Assembly (NCBI RefSeq): GCF_901000735.1 | Contig: NC_081548.1 | Location: 11,476,744 to 11,540,743 of the forward strand | Direction: 5' to 3' | DNA: 64,000 nucleotides | Origin: Corylus avellana | Taxonomy: Eukaryota > Streptophyta > Magnoliopsida > Fagales > Betulaceae | In this document: one piece after another, positions 10,433 to 21,050 of the stretch | How the letters are laid out: every line of letters begins with the position of its first letter | Numbering within the stretch: position 1 is the stretch's first letter | Made by a program: the position numbers and the translations under genes | The notes under the pieces: generated by a model | What the model saw: the letters and a program-made list of their open reading frames with translations, nothing else | Told to the model about the DNA's origin: nothing | Databases searched by the model: none

Positions 10433-11743
10433 TCAAACTTCCTCTATCAGAGGTAGAGGAAGTTTGAAGATGATATCTATCTTGGCCTTATCCACCTCAA
10501 TGCCCTTGCTTGAAATAGCATGACCCAATATAATGCCTTGTTGAACCATAAAATGGCATTTTTCCCAATTGCGCACTAGGTTGCATTCGTCACACCTCTT
10601 GAGAACATTTTTCAAATGGTGGAGACATTCATCAAAACTAGATTCAAAAACACTAAAGTCATCCATAAATACCTCAATGGTTTTCTCCACCATGTCTGAA
10701 AAAATGCTCGTCATGCATCTCTGGAATGTGGCTGGGGCATTGCATAAGCCAAATGGCATCCTTCTGTAGGTCAATGTGCCAAAAGGACATGTGAAGGTGG
10801 TCTTCTCCTAATCTTCCAGTGCTATTGCAATCTGATTATAGCCACTGTACCCATCCAAGAAACAATAGTGGCTATGGCCAGCTAACCTCTCTAGCATTTG
10901 GTCAATGAAGGGTAATGAAAAATGGTCTTTTTTGGTTACCATGATCAGTCTTTTGTAATCAATGCATACCTTCCACCAAGTGGTTACTCTTGTGGGTATC
11001 AGCTCATCATCTTCATTCTTCACCACTGTGATCCCACTCTTCTTTGGCACTACTTGGACTGGACTGACCCATTTACTGTATGAGATGGGATAGATGATGC
11101 CCACATCCAATAGTTTTAATACCTCTGCCTTGACTACCTCCTTCATGTATGGGTTGAGTCTTCTTTGTGCATCCCTAGTTGGCTTGGCTTCGTCCTCAAG
11201 AAAGATTTGATGCATGCATTTGGCTAGACTTATTCCCTTGATGTCAGCAATGGTCCACCCCAAAGCAATTTTATGCTCTCTAAGCACTCTCAACAGCTTT
11301 TCTTCTTCGTCACAACTCAGATTTGCTGCAATTATGACTAATAGTGTCTTGTTTTCTCCTAAGTAGGCATATGTCAGGTGGCTTGGCAATTGCTTCAATT
11401 TCAGCTTGGGTGCTTGGACAATAGAAGGAACAAGAGAGGTATTAGTAGGCTCAAGAATCTCGAAGGGAGGAGAATACTTACTTGAGTATTTTGGAGAGGC
11501 CTCAAGGTGATGCACTGTCTCAATGATGTCATTGGTAACATCTTTAGGTTTTGGCTCAATGTCCTGCCTTGTGAAACTACGGGTGAGGGTGGCCTCCAAT
11601 GGATCTTTATGTTGGTCCTGCAAAACTGGCTCACTAACACCTTGGATCATACAAACATCAAAATATTCTAAATCTCCTTGAGGTAATTTCAATGCATTGA
11701 ATATTTTGAACTCTGTTGTCTTACCATTTACCTTCATGCTCAC
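10433..11743 (-). pseudogene. Reverse transcriptase of element A (degenerate)
   Basis: The frame 11743-10808 carries the linker with EHKIALGWTIADIKGI and the N-terminal RT motifs (WVSPVQVVPKKSG, VCIDYKRL, FLDGYSGYNQI). A stop at about 10808 is followed in register by 10774-10433 with YRRMPFGLCNAPATFQ and the catalytic box FMDDF, then LGHAISSKGIEVDKAK. The second and third catalytic aspartates (MDD) are therefore retained, and the first lies in FLDGYSGYN. The RT connection region is deleted at the 3' side. It copies element RNA to cDNA in related autonomous elements. Confidence 0.87.
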
Positions 11744-12437
11744 AATACCCTTTTCACACCTATTGTAGTATCAACAGTTCTCATAAAGGGTCTTCCTAAG
11801 ATAATAGGTAAAGGTGATGGCATAGGAGATTTGTCCACATCCAATACAATGAAATCAGCAAGTAGAATAAATGTACCTACCTTTACCAAAACATCCTCAA
11901 GTATAGCTCTTGGTCTTTTGATGCTTCTGTCTACCAATTGCAAGGTGATAAAGGTTGGTTGAAGCTCCCCCAATCACAGCTTTTCATATACAGTGTAAAG
12001 CATCAAATTCAACCCTGCTCCTAGATCTAGTAGTGCCTTTTCAAAAGAGTGGTCTCCTATCCTACAAGGAATGGTAAAACTACCTGGATCTGTTAGCTTT
12101 GGTGGTAATTTTCTTAACAAGATTGCACTTACTTCTTCTGTTAAGGCCACTGTCTCATACTCCTGAAACTTCTTTTGTTAGTGCAACAATCCTTTAAAAA
12201 TTTAGCATATAAAGGAATCTGTTTAATTGCATCTAATAAGGGAATGTTGATTTCTACTTTCCTTAATTGCATGAGTTGCTTTTCTTTCTTTGGTTTGACT
12301 AACCTTTGAGGAAAGGGGGGTGCATTTACCTTCTCCATTTTGTTTACCTTAGAGGTTGATGGTCCTTCTGGAGTTGCTTGAGGTGGCACTTCAGTTCCAA
12401 TGACTTTGCCATTCCTGAGAACTGTGATTGCTTCCAA
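11740..12437 (-). pseudogene. Aspartic protease region of element A
   Basis: The frame 12437-12141 is the gag-pro linker with INIPLLDAIKQIPLYAKFLKD. Downstream, in another frame, comes the active-site box LLDLGAGLNL (around 12030) in place of the usual DLGAS-type box. After a TGA near 11977, the frame 11973-11740 gives ITLQLVDRSIKRP, DFIVLDVD and IILGRPF, the C-terminal flap and hydrophobic box. At least one frameshift and one stop break the protease. In related elements it cleaves Gag-Pol. Confidence 0.75.
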
Positions 12438-12495
12438 CTACTGTTGACCCCCTGGATTGGGTATTGTCTGGGCTGGAAATTCTCCCTGCTTCCTC

Positions 12496-13848
12496 TCACT
12501 CAGCTCCTTTGCCATCTGACCCTTGCACTTCCAGTCTTTGAATGGCTTGATCAATCTTTATACTGAATTGTTTTTGATCAGCCGAGAATTGCTGTTGTGA
12601 AGTCACAAATTGTCGCAAAAGACTCTTCAGGTCCTCCTCTTCTGGGTCTTGGGCTGGTTGAACTATTTGTTGGAAATTGCGTTGATGTCCTTGAGGGTTC
12701 CTAATGTTCCTACTGTTGCTCCATGAGGAATTGGGGTGGTTGTGCCACCCTGAATTGTAGGTGTTGGAATAAGGATTGTTCTTGGGAGGATAAGTGTGTT
12801 GTCTCACATAATTCACCTCTTCTTCTTCTTCACATGGAGATAAAGGAGATGTCTCAGTGGTGTGATCTAGATGGGAACAAATATCACATACCTGGATTTG
12901 TGTGTCCTGTTGCAGAGGTGAGATTTTCTGAGTAGTCATGGCCTTGAAAATCATATCCAACTTCTTTTCTATGGCAGCCACCTAATTGGGTGATCCCCCA
13001 CTGAGGTTTACTTCATACATGCCCTTGCTTTTGATTCCTCTCCTTCTGGATGGGAATTGTTGGGTGTGTTCACTCAACATCTCAAAAAGCTTTATCGCTT
13101 CCTCACTACTCTTTTCCATCAGCACACCTCCACAAGCTGTATCAACAACGCCCTTGTTAAAATCATCTAACCCTTCATAAAAGATTTGTACTTGGTCATC
13201 TTGAGATATGTTGTGATTTGGACACTTAAGGAGCATCGCATTGAAGTGATCCCATGCTTCAAAGAATAGATCTCCGTCTCTTTGTTGGAACAATTGCAAC
13301 TCCCTTCTAAGTTGCTCTGTCCTTTGAGCTGGGAAAAACTTCTTCAGAAACTTGGTGGCTAATTTTTTCCAAGTATGGATAGAATCTACAGGCAAGGAAT
13401 TGTACCACAGTTTAGCATTATCTTTCAAAGAGAAAGGGAAGAGGACTAACCTGAGTCTCTCTGGAGTTAGGCCTTGAACATGCTGCAACTTGCATAAATC
13501 AAAGAATTCTTTAAGATGCAAGTTGGGATCCTCAATAGCTGTGCCTCTGTAGTGAGTCAATGCATTAAGGATTTGAGGAGAAACATAATAGCTGCCTTCC
13601 ACCTCCGGTTGGTATGCTATACATGAAGGTTGATGGAGGTTTGCTAGAGCGAATGCCTGCTTCATTGGTCTTCTCACCCGTGGTGGATTTGCCTCTAATG
13701 GTCTTGGTCCAATTGGATTCTCTTGCAAATCTTCCATCTCAATTTCTTCCTCTTCTTCTTTGTCTCTAGGTCGTTGTCGAATTGTCCGCTCAATTTCAGT
13801 ATCGAGTGGAATAACGGTTGAGGCTTGACATTGACGAACTTGCATCAA
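12496..13848 (-). pseudogene. gag of element A, with one internal amber stop
   Basis: The first segment (13848-12982, 288 residues) has the retrotransposon gag fold motifs of Athila-like elements: HLKEFFDLCKLQ, LRLVLFPFSLKDNAKLWYN and FLKKFFPAQRT. A single in-frame TAG at 12982-12984 separates it from the second segment (to 12496). That segment reads AAIEKKLDMIF, a degenerate zinc knuckle (CDICSHLDH, last Cys replaced by Ser), NSGWHNHPNSSWSN, and a helix-prone tail. The start at 13846-13848 is taken because upstream sequence is the untranslated leader. It would form the capsid and nucleocapsid. Only the TAG interrupts an otherwise continuous frame of about 450 codons. Confidence 0.85.
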
Positions 13849-14129
13849 TTGAATTGCTTCTTCAGTCGGGCAGCTTCAGTACTGCTGGTCCGGATGCTCC
13901 CTAGAACTGCGCTCGATTGCAGGTTGGTGCGTTCGATTGTAAGGCGCTTGATCGCACTTGGTTGACGATTGATCGCAATCACAGAATGCTAATCCGCAAC
14001 CTAAAACAAAAAACAGAAAAGTTAGGGAAAACAAAAAATATTTTTGATTTTTGATAACAACTAAATTTAAAATTGAAAATTAAAATAACACAACTAAAGG
14101 AAAATAAATTTAAACAAAATTCGCCGCAG
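13849..14129 (-). other. 5' leader of element A
   Basis: This is non-coding between gag and the primer-binding site. It contains a second cluster of GATCG words at 13905-13980 similar to those of U3. Leaders of LTR elements usually carry packaging and dimerization signals; none can be proven here. Confidence 0.5.
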
Positions 14130-14147
14130 TCCCCGGCAATGGTGCCA
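14130..14147 (-). promoter_or_regulatory. Primer-binding site of element A (tRNA-Asp type)
   Basis: The plus strand reads TCCCCGGCAATGGTGCCA, separated by six bases from the LTR. It matches the 3' end of plant tRNA-Asp with two mismatches (both T for C). tRNA-Asp is the known primer of Athila-like elements (from family knowledge). Confidence 0.8.
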
Positions 14148-14153
14148 AAAACT

Positions 14154-15506
14154 TGTTATTCCAAATATCTACCTAAATTAATAGGTAAATAATTGTACGT
14201 TTTACCCGCAAGTGCATGAGGTCAACATAGTAGCATAGTGTGCAAATACGGGGTCCTTCTCACTAGGCCTACTGAATTTTGTCTAAACTAAATTCCCAGA
14301 GTAAAATAAAACAAAAGATTGGATTTAAATTGATAATGATAAAAAGGTAGGGCTTTGATATCCACCACTAATTATATTTAGCTAATATATCAATATGCCA
14401 ATGTTTTTATCATGTTATAAATATCTAATGTTTGTCAACCTAAGGGCATTGGTGTCTACTCCTTAAGCTATTGATTTCCCTAAGCAACGAATTAGGCATG
14501 GATGCCTAATCTAATTCTTTTCTTTCTTAAAAGATTTAGCATGGGTGTCTACTAAGTTGTTCTCTAAGAAAGCATAAAACTGTGGAAATCGACAAACACA
14601 TGAGGCCTAGGGCTAGGGTGTCTACTCCTAGTTCCCCATGTTGATTAACCCAAGAATCGCGGTGTGAATTCTTTTGTTATTTATGTTAAACCTAAGACTC
14701 GATCATCCAAATTGATTTAACTAACTAGTCCATACCACATGCACATGTTGATCAGGCACACGCATATGAGGAATTCATGAAACTAGGTATTAACCAAGTT
14801 AGATATCATAACAAGATCATCACAAAGGCACCAATATTGAATATTAACAAAATATAACTAGGGATTCAATCTAGCCCTACTAAATAAATTAGCTACACAT
14901 AGAATTAATGTTAAACATCTTCATAAAATAAGGAAAAGAAAAGAAAAGAATAAACCCGAGACTTGACTTGAAGAGCTCCAATTCTTCTCCTTACAAAGCC
15001 TCCTATTCAAAAGACTTAAGTGTCTATTTATAGGCTTTAAAAGTCCTTGACAAACTAGTAAACCTAGGGATTTCGTAGGGTTTCAAAACCTATTACAATT
15101 GGGAGTTGGAAAACCCTAATATGGAAAGAAAGACACTCTAGCCGCCACTTGATATGTCTCATGCGCACAAGTGCGATTGATAGCAGCCTGTGTGCGCTCG
15201 ATCGTAGGTCTACGATCGATCCTCTTTTGTTATGCGCTCAATTGCTCAAGGCCTGCTTCGCGCTATGTCTTCTCTAGTACAACGCTTAATCGCAAGGAAC
15301 CTGTGATCGATTGTAGTGTCAAGGGCTCCCATTTTCCCATCTTCTCTCTTTGAGCCCAAATCTTCCAGATTTACTTTATTTTCTTCCAAAAGCCTACGAA
15401 AGTATGGAAAACACAAAAAGGAATTAAAATGACCTAATTAACTAAAACCAAAGGATTAAAACATGCAAGTTAAGGGTTGAAAATATGAATATTTTAGCAC
15501 TTAACA
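14154..15506 (-). repeat. 5' LTR of element A (1353 bp)
   Basis: On the plus strand it starts TGTTATTCCAAATATC and ends GCACTTAACA. The minus-strand TATA box is at about 15025-15036. The U3 palindrome block (15171-15320) is present, but many CG dinucleotides seen in the partner LTR are TG or CA here, and a few the other way round. It pairs with 5995-7349. Confidence 0.92.
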
Positions 15507-15511
15507 CCTTA
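15507..15511 (+). repeat. Target-site duplication CCTTA, right copy (element A)
   Basis: Identical to 5990-5994. Element B sequence resumes immediately after it. Confidence 0.92.
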
Positions 15512-16160
15512 CCCTAAAAGACTGCAAGCTCCTTAGAAATGGGGGAAATTTGAGGACATTTTGGAGGTATTCAAGCAGTTCCAAATTAACATCCTATTTT
15601 TGGATGCCATCCAACAAGGTCCATCATATGCCAAGTTCTTGAAGGACTTGATTACTATCATGAGAAGGACAAAAGTCCAGAAGAAGGCATTTTTGACAAG
15701 GCAGGTAAGCTCCATTCTGCAATGTAGAGCTCATATTAAGTATAAGGATCTTGGATGTCCTACCATTTCTTGCATGATTGGGGACAATTGCTTGGAGAAA
15801 GCCCTTTTGGATTTGGGAGCTAGTGTAAATCTCCTACCTTATTCGGTATATTTGCAGTTGGGTTTAGGAGAATTGAAACCCACATCAGTGAAACTGCAGT
15901 TGGCAGACCGATCAGTAAAAATCCCAAGAGGGATTGTTGAAGAAGTGTTGATCAAGGTCGACAAATTCTACTTCCCTGTCGATTTTATAGTCCTAGACAC
16001 GAAACCGATGCACAATGTTGGGATTCAAGTACTGGTGATTTTAAGGTGACCCTTCTTAGCTATGGCTAACTCCCTAATCAATTGTAGGGCTGGGGTAATG
16101 AAGATTTCTTTTGGGAACATGATAGTGGAGCTGAACATCTTTGACATCAGCAAGTAGCCA
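15512..16160 (+). pseudogene. Aspartic protease region of element B
   Basis: After the TSD, B continues with the gag-pro linker, then VFKQFQINILFLDAIQ and YAKFLKDL. The active-site box LLDLGASVNLLP lies around residue 85 of the open stretch 15561-16049, followed by VKLQLADRSVKIPRG and DFIVLD. The ILGRPF box is broken by a frameshift around 16045 (ILR then stop). The continuation LINCRAGV-KISFGN is in another frame to about 16160 and contains a TAG near 16156. The catalytic box is better preserved than in element A, but no intact polyprotein exists. Confidence 0.78.
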
Positions 16161-16184
16161 CTTGAAGATGATGAGGTCAGAAAT

Positions 16185-16874
16185 GTGTGTCTAATTGAAG
16201 AAATAACTGATGAGACTGTCAGTGAGTTAAGCATTGGGGACCCTGTGGAAGAGTGCTTTACTCAATTTGGAGATAATTTGGATCTTGACAGGCTACTTGA
16301 GCAAGTTGGTACTTTGTATGAGCGAAGTATTGAGGACCCTGAGGTAGAGTGTTTTGCTCAATCTAGAGATGATCTGGACCTTGACAGGTTACTTGAGCAG
16401 CTTGGTATTTTTAGTGAGCCATGTATTGAGGATCTTGTGGTAGAATTGTTTGCTCAATCTGGAGGTGATCTGGACCTTGGCAGGTTACTTGAGCTAGCTG
16501 AGACTGTTAGTGAGGCCAGTATTGAGGACCCTATGATGGAGTACTTTGCTCATTTTGGATGTGATATGGACTTTGACAAAGTAATTGAGCAAGTTAACGC
16601 CGTATTGGATTCCATTCTGGAGATGCAACCAGAAAACAGGGAAACCACTAAGATGTCATTCCCCAGCCCATCTTCATCAGCAGCTAAGCCTCGCAAGTTG
16701 GATGTAAAGCCTTTACCTGACATCCTGAAGTATGATTTTCTAGGCCCTACTGATTTTTTGGCTGTGATCATAGCTTCCGACTTGGTTGATGCTCAGGAAG
16801 GAAAATTACTAGATGTTTTAAGAGAGCACAAAGAAGCCCTCGGTTGGACCATTGATGATCCCAAAGGCAACTGA
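16185..16874 (+). pseudogene. PR-RT spacer of element B with four 32-residue repeats
   Basis: The open stretch of 229 codons contains four consecutive 32-residue units starting at 16233, 16329, 16425 and 16521, each exactly 96 bp. The shared core is (I/E)EDP-x-(V/M)E-x-FAQ, then DLDLDRLLEQ. The units are acidic and helix-prone. After the repeats the frame enters the usual pre-RT segment (PRKLDVKPLPDILKYDF, then EHKEALGWTIDD) and stops at 16872-16874, where a deletion removes the following residues. Repeat function is unknown. Confidence 0.75.
16233..16616 (+). repeat. Coding tandem repeat, 4 x 96 bp
   Basis: Unit starts are spaced exactly 96 bp (16233, 16329, 16425, 16521) with no indels. 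All units are in frame. Sequence divergence between units is substantial, so the array is old relative to the element copy or under relaxed selection. Confidence 0.85.
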
Positions 16875-17020
16875 ACCCGGACATGCAAGAGTTTGTCAGA
16901 GCTGAAGTGATCAAACTTTTGGAGGCAAGTATTATATATTTGATTTCTGATAGTAAATGGATTAGTCCCATTCATGTGGTACCTAAGCAGTTGGGTGTGA
17001 CCATGGGGAAGAATAAACAT
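16875..17020 (+). pseudogene. Reverse transcriptase stub of element B
   Basis: LNPDMQEFVRAEVIKLLEA and SKWISPIHVVPKQ are the first RT motifs of Athila-like pol. Sequence then switches at about 17020 into the 3' spacer (GGCAAGCTTAAAATTTTGAA, compare 2110). The rest of RT, RNase H and integrase is deleted. Confidence 0.75.
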
Positions 17021-18032
17021 TTCATTGGCAAGCTTAAAATTTTGAACACATTATCTGATGATAGCATTTTTAAGTGTGGTTACTTGCTTTAGGCATCTGA
17101 GAATTCACCTATTTGACCTGATCCGACACAAGCACATTAACACATAGTTTGTGGAGTATAACATGAAAGTCTAATGTATATGTATCTATGTCTTTGATGA
17201 AACTAGATGAGTTGTTGGTTTGAAACTTTGGCATAATCTTAAAATAAAATAATAATAAAATAAAATAAAATAATCATTGATAAGCTTTTCACTAAGTAAC
17301 TGGACTTCTTGCCTTATTAAGTAATGAGTGTTCACGTCAAAAGGTGAAGAATTTTGATTTGATTAAAATCATGCCTAGTTCGGTTCGTAGCCTTTTTGAC
17401 TCAAGTTAGTAAGTCCTTAGGGGTCTCTTTACACCTAAAGCCCTAAAACCATTTGGTTTGGAAGTCATTGGCTTAACACTTGTTACGTGGGTCAACTAGA
17501 AAGCTTAAGGGAACCGAACATTGCACAACTTGACCAAAAAGAAGAAGAAAAAAAAAAGTTATGCCATAGTTATTCATTCTGATGGGGATTTCAGTGAACT
17601 TTGAGATATTGAGACATTGCACATTGGAAATAAGTGGAAGCCTCATATTTATGTGCTAGTTCACTTTACACTGTTTCAAACTTGTGGTGTCTTAGCCTGT
17701 CTTTTGTAAGTAATTAGACTTTAAAAAAAAATTCCAATTCATTAAGAAGATAGAGTTTATCATTTTAAGCTTGCTAATGAATGAAAATCGTACTTTTGAG
17801 TAGCACTTCAATTTTTGGATAACATGAATTTTTGCATAATGTTTGTGGGTAACATTCCTGGAAAACCCTCACGAGACTTCACTCATCCTCTACGAAATGC
17901 CTAGGGGTTTAAAAAGCTTGTTGCATATGCTAAATGCAATCGTACATCTCACGAAAGATAGATTTATCTTTTTTTGTTTTCTGTTTTTCATTTTGTTTTT
18001 AGTTTCATATTACTATGAGACTAGCAATATGT
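17021..18032 (+). other. Non-coding 3' spacer of element B
   Basis: Aligned by eye with 2105-3124 of element C. No gene is seen. It starts inside the spacer, so the two upstream polypurine-like copies found in C, A, E and F are absent. Confidence 0.65.
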
Positions 18033-18043
18033 AAGTTTGGGGG
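18033..18043 (+). promoter_or_regulatory. Polypurine tract of element B
   Basis: AAGTTTGGGGG sits directly before the LTR start TGTGATAAGG. Confidence 0.75.
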
Positions 18044-19453
18044 TGTGATAAGGGCTAAAATATTCATATTTTAGTCCCTTAATTTACACTTGTAAATTTC
18101 TTAGTTTTATTATTTTATGCTATTTTATTTCCTTTTTGTGTTTTCTATGTTTTTGTAGGTCATGAAAGAAAAGGAAGCAATTCTGGAAAATCGAGCATAA
18201 AGGTCAAAATTGGGAAAAAGCTAGAAGTCTTGGATAAAGAGGAAGTATCCAGGTGCAGTGCGCTCAAGCGCACTACACCTAGGCTCGAGCGCCCCCAGCC
18301 AAGGAGTGAGCCCAGGCGTGCTCTCGTGCACACAAGAAGAAGCATCGATCGCAACTGCAATCGAGCACAGAAGAACTACTACGATCGAGCGTATCCACAT
18401 GCTCGAGCACATATGGGCTAGAATCAAGTGCACTCGGGTGCTAGACAATAGTCAAATGCGGCCAAGATTCATTTTCCTTCCCAAACTAGGTTTTCCAAAT
18501 CCTAGTAGAACTAGGACTTAAACATACTATTTTTCTAGGATTTTAGGGCTTCTAAGGTTTTCCTAGGCCTATAAATAGACCTCTAGGCCTCACAAATTCA
18601 GACACAAAAAACTTCAAGAGGAGAATTTGGAGTCTACTTCCTGAAGTTTTCGGTTTCTTCTTTCCCTTTTATTTTTAATCTTTATTTTAATTATTTCTAA
18701 CTAAATACTTTAGTAGGGCTAGATTGAAGCCCTAATTATGTCTCTTTAATATTTCAATATTGGCACCTTTGCTACAATCATATTGTGATGCTTAACTTGA
18801 TTACTTCCTACTTTATTGAATTCTTCATATGAACGTGCTTGGTCAACATATGCATGTGGTATGAATTAGTTATTTAACTCAATTTGGATGATCGAGTCCT
18901 GGGCTTAATAGAGTAACAAAAGAAATCTTTGCGGGTTCTTGGATTAATCAACATGGGGAACCGGGAGTAGGCACCCATGCCCTTGGCCTCATGTGTTTGT
19001 CGATTTCCATGAATTTATGCTTTTTCAAAGAACAACTTAGTAGACACCCATGCTAAATCCTTTGAGAAAGAAAAGAATTAGAGTAGACACACATACCTAA
19101 TTCGTTGCTTAGGGAGATCAATAGCTTAAGGAGTAGACACCCATACCCTTAGGTTAGCAAACATTATGTAATCTTGATATGATTGAAACATTGGCATATT
19201 GTTATATTAATTGAGAATGATTAGTGGTGGATATCAAAGCCCTACCTTTTCATTTATCTTTATTTCTTTTCATAATATCAATTTTGTGACAATTTTGGTA
19301 TTTTAAGTTAGAAAAACAATTCTAAACAAAATCAACAATCCTCGTGGGAATGATCTCGTACTTGCACCCTATTCTATTGTTTTGATCTTGTGCACTTGCG
19401 AGTTAAAATGTAGCAAATATTATATATTAATTTAGGTAGTATTTGTCACAACA
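18044..19453 (+). repeat. 3' LTR of element B (1410 bp)
   Basis: It starts TGTGATAAGGGCTAAAATA and ends TTTGTCACAACA. The TATA box CTATAAATAG is at 18569-18578. A block of CGATCG, CTCGAG and GCGCTC words occupies 18255-18440, about 130-310 bp upstream of TATA. The sequence that follows is that of another LTR (19454-20265). Confidence 0.8.
18255..18440 (+). promoter_or_regulatory. CpG palindrome array in U3 of the B LTR
   Basis: The block contains GCGCTCAAGCGC, GGCTCGAGCGCC, CATCGATCGCA, ACGATCGAGCG and TGCTCGAGCA. It is GC-rich in an AT-rich LTR and placed upstream of the TATA box as in A and F, but with different words. Role unknown. Confidence 0.55.
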
Positions 19454-20265
19454 AGTGTTATCTACAATAGCGTACAATGGTCAAGGCACCGGCATTGTAT
19501 TACAGGTCTCTCGGGACAGTGCCAACTCTGCTGAGAATGGGTAATCTCTTAAGTCGACTATACTGTTGAATTATGACTATTACTTAATATCATATGCATA
19601 TGTCATATATCTATATCACACCTATGAAAATCTATCATGTTGGAACTGTTGCATACTTTATAAAAATCAGAGTTCATTACAAAAACTGGCATGAGCATTA
19701 TATGCATTAACATTCACTAAGTCTTTAGACTTACCCCTTTATTTTAATTTTTCCCTCTCCATTACGAATATTTGCATGGTTTAGCTAGTTTAGACGAAGA
19801 TGCCTTCAGAACAGACATGGGTGATTGTGCAGGATTTGATTCGAGTAAGTTTTTTAGGACATGGCTCCAATTTGGTTACATTCTATGTGGACCGATGGAG
19901 GAACCACCCGAGCAGACATGATCGAGATCGTTATCTCTTTAGCTTTGCTTAATCTTAGGATCTGATATGTTGATCTTTTTTTAAGACAATTATATTATGG
20001 GTTGTAACCTTATTTGATGATGGTCTGAAGACTAGTACATTTGATGATTATCTTTATATTATGAGGTATTTTGTTTACTCTGGTGTATGAATGTGTGGTT
20101 ATGTATGTAATGCTCTTTATTCCTATAGTTTAGAAAGTCTTCCGCTGAGGTCTCTCGTCCATGAGAGGTTGAAATCCCTAAGTCTTGTCTCGCGAGGGAT
20201 AGGGCTGGGAGACGAACCATGGGATAAATTACTAGTTAATTGACTTGCCCATCGGGGTTGTTACA
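19454..20265 (+). repeat. 3' part of a Tekay-like Gypsy LTR, split by element B
   Basis: AGTGTTAT-TAC-ATAGCGTACAATGG onward aligns with 49631-49951 plus 53322-53807, that is with the right part of the solo LTR at 46750-53807 once its insertions are removed. It ends at the same terminal GTTACA. Its 5' part is not in the window, so element B (and perhaps C) inserted into it. Confidence 0.72.
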
Positions 20266-21050
20266 GTTATGAAACCCTACCATGTACACCACATCATCAC
20301 CAAGAGTACTACTATATGTCAACCTCATTTCCTCCTTGTGTCCTTTCAAAATTGATGAGGACATGAAAATGACATTAAGAATTACTCTATCACCAATCAT
20401 AACTATAGTAGCTTTAGACTTTAATGATTGTCATTGCATTGTACATCTAGAAATATCGCAATTTATGAATGTCTTAATTTAGGCATTAATAACTCTAATT
20501 GTAGAAACAACTTATTGTAGAAATATTGTGTTTAACCCCAAAGGTTGAACTCTCACTATTTGTGAAAGTGGATAACTAAAGAATGTAATCGATATGTGCT
20601 ATTTTTTTTTTTTTTTTTTCTAATTGATGAGGGAAAGAGGAGATGTTACTTGGCTGATGGTTTCTTGTGACTCCAATTGTTTCTCTCATGAAGGAGATGC
20701 ACTTTTAGTTATTTTAGCTATTATCAATCCTCCACTTTTTTCTTGTTGGAACTTTACTAATATTTTATTTGATATTAGCTTAAACTTATCATCTTTCCAA
20801 AGTTAGAATGCTTTGAAAGTTTTTAGATGCTAACTTTCATGCATATGATTTAGCTAAGTGGGCCATATTCCATCTTGTCTTTGGAAGCATTTTAATAAAA
20901 TTCTCATTCTCTCTTCCATTCAGTTCAAGAGTGAGAAAGATCCTCCCCCCCCCCCCCCCCCCCACATCTAATTGATATGTGTTTGATCATTGCATTCTAT
21001 GTCTATAAATGAGTAGCTTTAAAAGAATTTTTATTTAACTTATTTTTGTT
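20266..21050. other. No gene seen; poly-T and poly-C tracts
   Basis: Open stretches are short and have no recognizable motifs. A run of about 19 C (20945-20963) and a run of T near 20601-20620 are the only marked features. The left flank ends at the LTR fragment and the right flank at a Tat-type primer-binding site, so this is probably decayed internal sequence of that element. Confidence 0.5.

Larger units (their letters stand above)
5995..15506 (-). mobile_element. Full-length Athila-like Gypsy retrotransposon A (9512 bp)
   Basis: Two LTRs (5995-7349 and 14154-15506) have matching TG...CA ends. The element also has a primer-binding site next to the right LTR, a polypurine tract next to the left LTR, and gag-protease-RT-RNase H-integrase in that order on the minus strand. 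A perfect CCTTA TSD flanks it. It lies inside the gag-pro junction of element B, so it is younger than B. Coding is broken by in-frame stops (12982-12984 in gag; in protease near 11977; in the integrase tail near 8968), frameshifts and a loss between RT and RNase H. LTR divergence is visible but modest. There is no env-like frame; about 1.4 kb of non-coding spacer follows integrase. Confidence 0.93.
4600..19453 (+). mobile_element. Deleted Athila-like Gypsy element B, interrupted by element A
   Basis: Order on the plus strand is: truncated 5' LTR (4600-5377), gag C-terminal part (5380-5989), inserted element A (5995-15506), protease (15512-16049), a spacer with four 96-bp repeats (16185-16874), a stub of reverse transcriptase (16883-17020), 3' spacer, polypurine tract and 3' LTR (18044-19453). 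Most of reverse transcriptase and all of RNase H and integrase are deleted. The gag coding sequence starts at the LTR end without a primer-binding site or N-terminal gag, so the 5' region is deleted too. Confidence 0.75.

Noticed and set aside
16233..16616. A CRISPR-like array (regular 96-bp spacing)
   Set aside because: There are no short identical repeats with unique spacers. The whole 96-bp unit is homologous and codes in frame. This is plant DNA.
18221..18521. Overlapping frames on both strands in the B LTR
   Set aside because: They are produced by the CpG palindrome block and have no domains.
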